Source: Bacteroidota bacterium | GTDB lineage: Bacteria; Bacteroidota; Bacteroidia; Bacteroidales; UBA4417 | Reading direction: 5' to 3' | Length of the DNA: 64,000 nt | Assembly: GCA_013376995.1 (NCBI GenBank) | Contig: JACAAZ010000007.1 | Coordinates: 62,001-126,000 of the forward strand | Part shown: positions 58,433-64,000 of the stretch, in pieces | How positions within the stretch are numbered: the first letter of the stretch is position 1 | Layout: each line of letters starts with the position of its first letter | Translations under genes and position numbers: made by a program | The notes under the pieces: generated by a model | What the model was told of the DNA's origin: nothing | Database searches by the model: none | What the model saw: the letters and a program-made list of their open reading frames with translations, nothing else

Positions 58433-60286
58433 TTACTCCTTTGGCTCCCACTTCTCCACCTTAAAGTCATCAATAAGCAATCGCGATCCACCCTGCAGCC
58501 AGGCATAGACTTTTAGCCGGTCCTCAGTTGAACGGATTTCCGGCGTCAGGAAATCAAATGATACTTTCGTCCAGTGATAGGGTAAAAGAAGATACTTTCC
58601 ATTTGTAATGGATTCAGCCTTGTATTTATATGATCCTCCCTTATATTCAAAGCTAGCGACAAGCGAGGCACTAATATTTTTAGCTGAATCAGCGGGATAA
58701 ACCATTGCACTGATCCTGATCCAGGCGTATTCCTTATTTGTCAGATCCTTGTAAGCAATATCGACACCCGGGGCAAATGCGGAAGCCTTATTTAATTCCA
58801 GGGAATGCTTTCCAGTGAAAGCAGTATCCATTATTAGTTTTCCAGGGATGCCTGATGATTCTTCATATGAATGAAAGGCTAGCTGATGGCATATTAGGTT
58901 GATAGTATCTGAAGGTTGCATTTCTTCCTGAGTTCTGTCAATCAGCAGCAGCGACCGGTCAATGTCCTTCAAAGAGGTCTTCCCAAAGCTTGCAAAATAG
59001 TATGCCCTGGTCATACGGGTTTTGTCAATAATCCCATGAACCCACTGCCAGGTTTGAAAAACGTTCAGCAAAAGAAGGAATAAGACCAGGATGCTTATTC
59101 CTGCAATGTAAACGGATTTCCATTCCCTCACCTGGTTTATAAGGTATGCCAGAGGGAGTGAAAGCAGCACATAGGAAGATAATAATGCTCTCTGGCTAAA
59201 GCTACCCCCTGCATACCACCAGCAGGTCCAGCTGGAAACTACCCAGAGATTTACCAGGAAGTAGACCAGGCTGGCCCAGAAGGCTGCTCTCTGCTTTATG
59301 TACAATATATACAATCCTGCTAAGGCTAAACCCATCAGGGGAGTATAGATCAGCCATCCTTTCCGGAAGCCGAACAGGACCTCAAGGATAAATGGATGCA
59401 AAAATTCAAAGCCTTCACCAGGATTACGGTAGCTGTAGTAAAACCAATGGCCTGTTACGGATTTCCAATAGACAAGTTGAGGCAAGCCGGCAATAAACAA
59501 GGCCAAAACCAATAAAACCAGGTGTGACCAGTTGGAGCAAACCTGTTTCCATTTCGCCTGTAAGGATTTAATATCATAGATCCCCCACAAAAGCGGGATC
59601 AGCAAACAAACCATTTCAGTGGGCCGGGTAAGTATCGTTAACCCCATAAATAATCCAAGCAGAACTGCATATTTTGCCTTGGGTGCCTGGTGCCAGCGGA
59701 TGGTATACCAGACGATAAAGGTGTAGAGCGTAAAAAGATAATTATGGGATAGCATCCCATCAAAGGCCGTCAGCTGGAAATAATTGGTTCCCAGAACTAT
59801 AAGCAAAATCACGATGCCTGTAGTAGTTTCATTCACATATTCTTTCAGGATTTTCCTGAGCATGAACATGCCAATAATTGTATAAATCAAACCGCTTATG
59901 GCATATGCATATTGATAGGGGAGGGAGAACCCATCTGCCGGGTAACCAAGTTTCGCTGCATGCATATTTGCAAAAAAGAATGCTGGTGCATTGAGGATGG
60001 CTAATCCAATACTGTATTTAATGACATAGCCGCCTTGCGGGATGGAATAAACCTGGTATAGAGTATCAGAGGGCTGGTATTTTTCAAGAATAGCCTTAAC
60101 CCAGCTCAGGTCATGAAGGCCAATGTCCTTATATATAAATTTAGCCGGAAGATAGAGATAATACCCAAATACATCCCAGGATAGAACAGTTACGGGAGGA
60201 TAAAGGAAGCGGAAGAAAACTATGGAAACACCAAGCAGCAGGCAAATGGCTTTTGAAATGGAGATATTCCTGACGGAGTTTAACAT
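58433..60286 (-). CDS. polytopic GT-C-like membrane protein with C-terminal beta domain
   Basis: 617 residues. About 11 membrane helices occupy the first ~425 residues. Shared blocks with the 536-residue protein at 27904-29514 are the first loop (VLSWDVFGYYLYLPAKFIY, with Asp) and LFGFRKGWLIYTPLMGLALA, so they are paralogues. From about 455 a soluble domain follows (GKHSLELNKASAFAPGVDI, ending in SRLLIDDFKVEKWEP). It resembles the C-terminal domains of the DUF2079 protein and of the lipoprotein near 32 kb. It is a likely glycosyltransferase using a polyprenol-linked donor (inference). It follows murF-alr by 43 bp and may be co-transcribed. Confidence 0.65.
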   Translation of the reverse strand: MLNSVRNISISKAICLLLGVSIVFFRFLYPPVTVLSWDVFGYYLYLPAKFIYKDIGLHDLSWVKAILEKYQPSDTLYQVYSIPQGGYVIKYSIGLAILNAPAFFFANMHAAKLGYPADGFSLPYQYAYAISGLIYTIIGMFMLRKILKEYVNETTTGIVILLIVLGTNYFQLTAFDGMLSHNYLFTLYTFIVWYTIRWHQAPKAKYAVLLGLFMGLTILTRPTEMVCLLIPLLWGIYDIKSLQAKWKQVCSNWSHLVLLVLALFIAGLPQLVYWKSVTGHWFYYSYRNPGEGFEFLHPFILEVLFGFRKGWLIYTPLMGLALAGLYILYIKQRAAFWASLVYFLVNLWVVSSWTCWWYAGGSFSQRALLSSYVLLSLPLAYLINQVREWKSVYIAGISILVLFLLLLNVFQTWQWVHGIIDKTRMTRAYYFASFGKTSLKDIDRSLLLIDRTQEEMQPSDTINLICHQLAFHSYEESSGIPGKLIMDTAFTGKHSLELNKASAFAPGVDIAYKDLTNKEYAWIRISAMVYPADSAKNISASLVASFEYKGGSYKYKAESITNGKYLLLPYHWTKVSFDFLTPEIRSTEDRLKVYAWLQGGSRLLIDDFKVEKWEPKE

Positions 60287-60329
60287 AACAATCGTCCAAG
60301 CCTTGAATGGTTTTTAATAGAATGGAGTT

Positions 60330-62819
60330 CTACTCTTCAAAATAAACCCTTTTCACCCTGCGCGAAATACCTGTGAGTATCTCATAAGGAATGGATTCCA
60401 TCTCTTCTGCAAGCCTGCTGATAGGCATATCTTTCCCGAAAATGATCACTTCATCACCTTCCCGGGCAGGGATATCTGTTATATCGATCATACACATATC
60501 CATGCAAACATTCCCAATGATAGGGACCACATGCCCGTTTAACATGAAATGTCCCCGGCCATTGCTAAGCCTCCGGCTCAGGCCGTCAGCATAGCCTATC
60601 GGGACTATTCCTATACAGGCATCTTTCTCTGCTGACCAGGCCCTGCTATACCCGACAGTTTCATTCGCGCCAATCTGCTTGATTTGAGAGATGCTTGATT
60701 TCAGAGTGCTTACATTCAGGAGATTCTGCTGTTCCGATGCCATCGGGGCTATACCATACAGACCAATTCCGAGCCGGACCATATCGAATTGTGCATCGTT
60801 GAACCTGGTGATTCCTGCAGTATTTGCAATATGCCGGAGAATGGGATATTCGAAGGCAGAGGTTAATTGATCACTGGCCTCACGGAACGAGTTGATCTGG
60901 TAATTAGTGAAATCATCAAAATCAGCAGAATCACTCCCTGCCAGGTGAGAGAAAACGGATACAACACGAATGGTTGGACTTTCTTTCAGACTGACAACAA
61001 GCTCTTCCATTTCCTTCGGGTCAAATCCCAGCCTGCGCATGCCTGTATCAATCTTGATATGGACACCTATTGAAGCATTGCTTTCCGGGAAACGTGAAAG
61101 TGATTCCTGCAATAAACGCAATATCCTAAAACTGTATATTTCAGGTTCCAATTTATGCTTCAACATGGAATCAAAACTTTCCTGGTCAGGATTCATTACC
61201 ATGATTGGCAGGTTGATGCCTGCTTTTCGTAATTCCACCCCTTCATCAGCGTAAGCCACTGTCAGGTAATCCACCTGGTGGAACTGCAGCAGGTTGGCTA
61301 TTTCAAAGCTTCCGCTTCCGTAGGAAAAAGCCTTAACCATAGCCATCAGTTTTACACCGGGTCTCAATAGCGAGCGATAGTAATTGAGGTTATGGACTAT
61401 GGCGCCCAGGTTGATTTCCAGGACGGTCTCATGTGTTTTTTGCTGGAGCGCTTCACTGATCTGCTCAAACTCGAAGATCCTTGCACCTTTCAGCAGTATG
61501 GTTTCGTTGGAAAAGGAAGAAAGCGGGAATTTGCCCAGGAAATCAGCAGTGGAAGGGAAAAACTGTTTCTCCATCTTAAAAGCTGATGCCTGCTTGCTAA
61601 TGGCTTTTCCAATGCCAATAACACTGTCAATATGCTTCAGTTCAAGCAGGTTTGCAATTTCCGGGTACAGGTAGGAATCACTTCTTCCACTTTGAAGGAT
61701 ATCGGAAAGGATAACTGTTTTCCTGCGATGCTGTTTTTGCTGGTTGAGGAAGTCAAGGGCTATCGCAAGAGAGTCTATATCACTGTTATAGCTATCATTA
61801 ATGATCGTACAATTGTTAATACCTTCCTTCATTTCAAGCCTCATGGCCACCGGCTGCAATTGGCGCATTTTCCTTGTGATCACTTCCTGCTGGTATCCCA
61901 AAATAAGCATTGTGGACCAGCAGTGAATGGCATTTTCAACTGAAGCTTCGTCTATAAATGGGATGGTTATCTCAGATTTGTTTCCAAGGTATTCGCCGGT
62001 GATAGCAGTGAAGTGTGACTGGTGATTAATCTTGCTGATTACCAGGTCGGCTTTCTGGTTCCGGCTCCAGGTGAAAGCCCTGATATTCTTGAGAATTCCC
62101 GATTTCAGGATTCCCTCCTGAAGTTCTTTCTGATCAGGCGAATAAACAAGGATTTCAACCTTGGTGAATAGTTTCAGTTTCTCCCCGGTCTTTTGGTTCC
62201 GGTTAATAAAGTTCTCATCATGGGCATGGCCAAGATTCGTAAAGATGCCGATCGTAGGATAGATGATAGGTTGAAGCTTGTCCATTTCATCCGGCTCTGA
62301 AATGCCTGCTTCAAATATAGCAAGTTCATGGGTATCGTTCATTTGCCAAACGGAGAGCGGGACACCTACCTGTGAATTAAAGCTTTTAGGGCTCCTTACA
62401 ATATTCCTGTCTTCGTACATCAATTGGTAAAGCCATTCCTTGACAATGGTTTTCCCATTGCTGCCTGTAATTCCGATTACTTCAATATTGAATTGTCTCC
62501 GGTGGGCGGCAGCAAGCATTTGCAGAGCCTGCAGCGAATCCTTAACCTGGATAAGGTTGGCTTCATGGAGAAGAAGAAGGTTATCCGGTTCCTTCTCGAC
62601 GATAAAATTCCTGACACCCCGGGAGTAAAGGTCTTCAATGTACTTATGCCCGTCGTTCCTTTTGCTCACCAGGGCAAAGAAAAGGCATCCTTCCGGCATA
62701 ACCATCCTGCGGCTGTCAGTCAGCAAGTCAGTGATCAAAGTCTCTTCAGAGCCAGACTGGATGATCTTTCCCTTTACAATCCTGGAGATTTCACTGATTG
62801 AATGGTTGAATACCGGCAT
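60330..62819 (-). CDS. bifunctional MurF ligase / alanine racemase fusion
   Basis: 829 residues. The first ~455 are MurF-like: the ATP-binding loop GITGSNGKTIVKEWL at about 116-130, then FEAGISEPDEMD, NLGHAHDENF and NDSYNSDIDSL. Residues ~460-829 are an alanine racemase of the PLP fold-III type with PLP-lysine Lys496 in AMVKAFSYGSG, catalytic Tyr724 in VGYSRAW, and CMDMCMIDITDI near the end. The racemase part makes D-Ala, and MurF attaches D-Ala-D-Ala to the UDP-MurNAc-tripeptide. The fusion is a known Bacteroidota trait. No ddl is nearby. It starts 7 bp after pdxA. AMVKAFSYGSG differs from the common KANAYGHG, as is usual for Bacteroidota fusions. Confidence 0.95.
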   Translation of the reverse strand: MPVFNHSISEISRIVKGKIIQSGSEETLITDLLTDSRRMVMPEGCLFFALVSKRNDGHKYIEDLYSRGVRNFIVEKEPDNLLLLHEANLIQVKDSLQALQMLAAAHRRQFNIEVIGITGSNGKTIVKEWLYQLMYEDRNIVRSPKSFNSQVGVPLSVWQMNDTHELAIFEAGISEPDEMDKLQPIIYPTIGIFTNLGHAHDENFINRNQKTGEKLKLFTKVEILVYSPDQKELQEGILKSGILKNIRAFTWSRNQKADLVISKINHQSHFTAITGEYLGNKSEITIPFIDEASVENAIHCWSTMLILGYQQEVITRKMRQLQPVAMRLEMKEGINNCTIINDSYNSDIDSLAIALDFLNQQKQHRRKTVILSDILQSGRSDSYLYPEIANLLELKHIDSVIGIGKAISKQASAFKMEKQFFPSTADFLGKFPLSSFSNETILLKGARIFEFEQISEALQQKTHETVLEINLGAIVHNLNYYRSLLRPGVKLMAMVKAFSYGSGSFEIANLLQFHQVDYLTVAYADEGVELRKAGINLPIMVMNPDQESFDSMLKHKLEPEIYSFRILRLLQESLSRFPESNASIGVHIKIDTGMRRLGFDPKEMEELVVSLKESPTIRVVSVFSHLAGSDSADFDDFTNYQINSFREASDQLTSAFEYPILRHIANTAGITRFNDAQFDMVRLGIGLYGIAPMASEQQNLLNVSTLKSSISQIKQIGANETVGYSRAWSAEKDACIGIVPIGYADGLSRRLSNGRGHFMLNGHVVPIIGNVCMDMCMIDITDIPAREGDEVIIFGKDMPISRLAEEMESIPYEILTGISRRVKRVYFEE

Positions 62820-62826
62820 ATATCAA

Positions 62827-63900
62827 CTAACTTTCTTTTTCCATTTTGCCAATGGCAAGAGGGTTTGCATTGATCTCTTTCCACATCTGGCGATTGTTGA
62901 AGATATCACATGCAAGGTATATGGCAGCCCGCATGGAATCTGGGGAGGCTTTGTCTTTCCCGGCAATATCATAGGCAGTTCCATGATCCGGTGATGTGCG
63001 GACATAGGGCAGCCCAGCCGTAAAGTTGACACCATTTTCAAATGCCAGGGTTTTGAAGGGAATCAGCCCCTGGTCGTGGTACATGGCCAAAACACCATCA
63101 AATTGGTTGTAGGACTTATTTGCAAAGAACCCGTCAGCAGGGTAAGGTCCATACACCTGCATTCCGGAATTTGAGGCTTTTTCGATAGCTGGTTGAATAA
63201 TTTCTTTTTCCTGGCTTCCAAGAAGACCGTCGTCCCCTGCATGAGGATTAAGGCCAAGCACGGCGATCCTGGGTTTGCGGATGGCAAAATCCTGTTTGAG
63301 AGATGTTTCCATCAGTCCCAGTTTTTTCAGGATCAGTTCAGATGTAATGTTTTTTGTAACTTCTTCGAGTGGTATATGGCCTGTTACTAATCCTACGCGG
63401 AGGTTTCCGCTTACCAGCAACATGAGTTGTTCAGTTGCACCCAGTTTTGAAGCAAGATATTCGGTATGGCCTGTAAATGGCTCTTCTGTAGCAGACTGAA
63501 CATTGTTTTTATTCACCGGGGCTGTGACGAGCACATCTATGGCACCTTTTTTCAGGTCATCGATGGCTGCATTGAGCGAAAGCAGGGATAGTTCACCAGC
63601 TAGCAGGGTAGATTCACCCAAATCAATTTTCACGTCCTTGTCATGGAGATTCACCAGGTTTGGCCTCTTTGGAGTGATCTGGTCCGCACGGTGGATCACA
63701 TTGAAGCTGAAATCAGTGATATTCAGCAATTTCCGATGGAAGGAGGCCACTTTTGACAATCCGTATACGACCGGGATAAAAAGTTCAAGAATCCTGAGAT
63801 CCAGGCAGCTTTTGATGATCACTTCATAGCTGATGCCATTGATGTCACCCTGGCTGATGCCTACTACGATCCGGTTTTCATTATCGGGAGTCTTTATCAT
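62827..63900 (-). CDS. pdxA: 4-hydroxythreonine-4-phosphate dehydrogenase
   Basis: 357 residues. The motifs of the PdxA family are present: VGISQGDINGISYEVI at the N-terminus, TAPVNKNNV, the metal-binding GHTEYLASKLG, LNPHAGDDGLLG, and the late MYHDQGLIPFK and RTSPDHGTAYDIAG. His residues in these motifs bind the divalent metal. The enzyme oxidises 4-phosphohydroxy-L-threonine in DXP-dependent pyridoxal phosphate synthesis. It is directly upstream of alanine racemase, which is PLP-dependent; the coupling may be meaningful or coincidental. It is slightly longer than the E. coli protein. Confidence 0.95.
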   Translation of the reverse strand: MIKTPDNENRIVVGISQGDINGISYEVIIKSCLDLRILELFIPVVYGLSKVASFHRKLLNITDFSFNVIHRADQITPKRPNLVNLHDKDVKIDLGESTLLAGELSLLSLNAAIDDLKKGAIDVLVTAPVNKNNVQSATEEPFTGHTEYLASKLGATEQLMLLVSGNLRVGLVTGHIPLEEVTKNITSELILKKLGLMETSLKQDFAIRKPRIAVLGLNPHAGDDGLLGSQEKEIIQPAIEKASNSGMQVYGPYPADGFFANKSYNQFDGVLAMYHDQGLIPFKTLAFENGVNFTAGLPYVRTSPDHGTAYDIAGKDKASPDSMRAAIYLACDIFNNRQMWKEINANPLAIGKMEKES

Positions 63901-63921
63901 GCGTTAAACCTTTATGCTGGA

Positions 63922-63929
63922 CAAAGATA
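63922..63929 (-). promoter_or_regulatory. -7 box (TATCTTTG) upstream of pdxA
   Basis: Minus-strand TATCTTTG, the same octamer as at sucA and yicC, lies 22 bp before the pdxA ATG. No -33 TTG is visible at the usual spacing. Confidence 0.4.
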
Positions 63930-64000
63930 CTGTTTTGAAAGAAAGGGAGGAAGAGGGGGTGGAAAAGATTAATTTTGTTGAAGGAATATGGCAAATGTTA

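Overview
The window comes from a member of the Bacteroidota, most likely Bacteroidales or a close relative. Several family-level signatures support this. There are type IX secretion (T9SS) cargo proteins with type A and type B C-terminal sorting domains, a GldH lipoprotein, a MurF-alanine racemase fusion, a Bacteroidetes-type three-gene sdhCAB operon, a RicT/PSP1 protein next to holB and gldH, and LytS/LytTR and multi-PAS hybrid kinases. Promoter-like TAnnTTTG boxes replace the usual -10 element. Intergenic DNA is AT-rich and Shine-Dalgarno sequences are weak. The window looks chromosomal: I see no insertion sequence, prophage, plasmid gene or CRISPR array.

Layout. 0-7.5 kb: the end of a MORN-repeat protein, an alpha/beta hydrolase, a PspC/LiaF-like envelope-stress pair, two secreted proteins, an O-antigen-ligase-like protein and TatC. 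7.6-20.4 kb: a large PKD-repeat T9SS protein, an HGSNAT-like membrane acetyltransferase, a REC-PAS-HK-REC hybrid kinase and a LytS-type propeller kinase with its LytTR regulator. 20.4-26.7 kb: tRNA-Thr(CGU), an 880-bp gene-free stretch with several hairpins, a PAP2 phosphatase, a DUF3943-PAP2-YihY operon and tRNA-Pro(CGG) with a long terminator. 26.8-32.3 kb: a surface-glycan block (GT2 transferase, two polytopic GT-C-like proteins, a lipoprotein). 32.5-37.9 kb: the operon holB-ricT-gldH-PBP1A. 38-41.6 kb: sdhCAB.

41.8-51.8 kb: two aminopeptidase P paralogues around a second hybrid kinase, a small TPR protein, an alpha/beta hydrolase and the operon yicC-gmk-nadD. 51.9-57.7 kb: a phospholipase-D-like protein, a highly repetitive 560-bp intergenic region, then sucA and sucB (2-oxoglutarate dehydrogenase E1 and E2). 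57.8-63.9 kb: a small lipoprotein and the operon pdxA-murF/alr-polytopic protein.

Together these are mainly housekeeping and envelope functions: peptidoglycan synthesis (PBP1A, MurF-Alr), polyprenol-linked glycan assembly (GT2, GT-C-like proteins, O-antigen ligase, PAP2 phosphatases), protein export (TatC, T9SS cargo, GldH) and respiration (SdhCAB, SucAB). I found no clearly new multi-gene defence or biosynthetic system. The least explained structures are: (i) the composite 7-bp/11-bp repeat region upstream of sucA; (ii) a C-terminal domain with an ending in common on two GT-C-like membrane proteins and a free-standing lipoprotein; (iii) the hairpin-rich gene desert next to tRNA-Thr.
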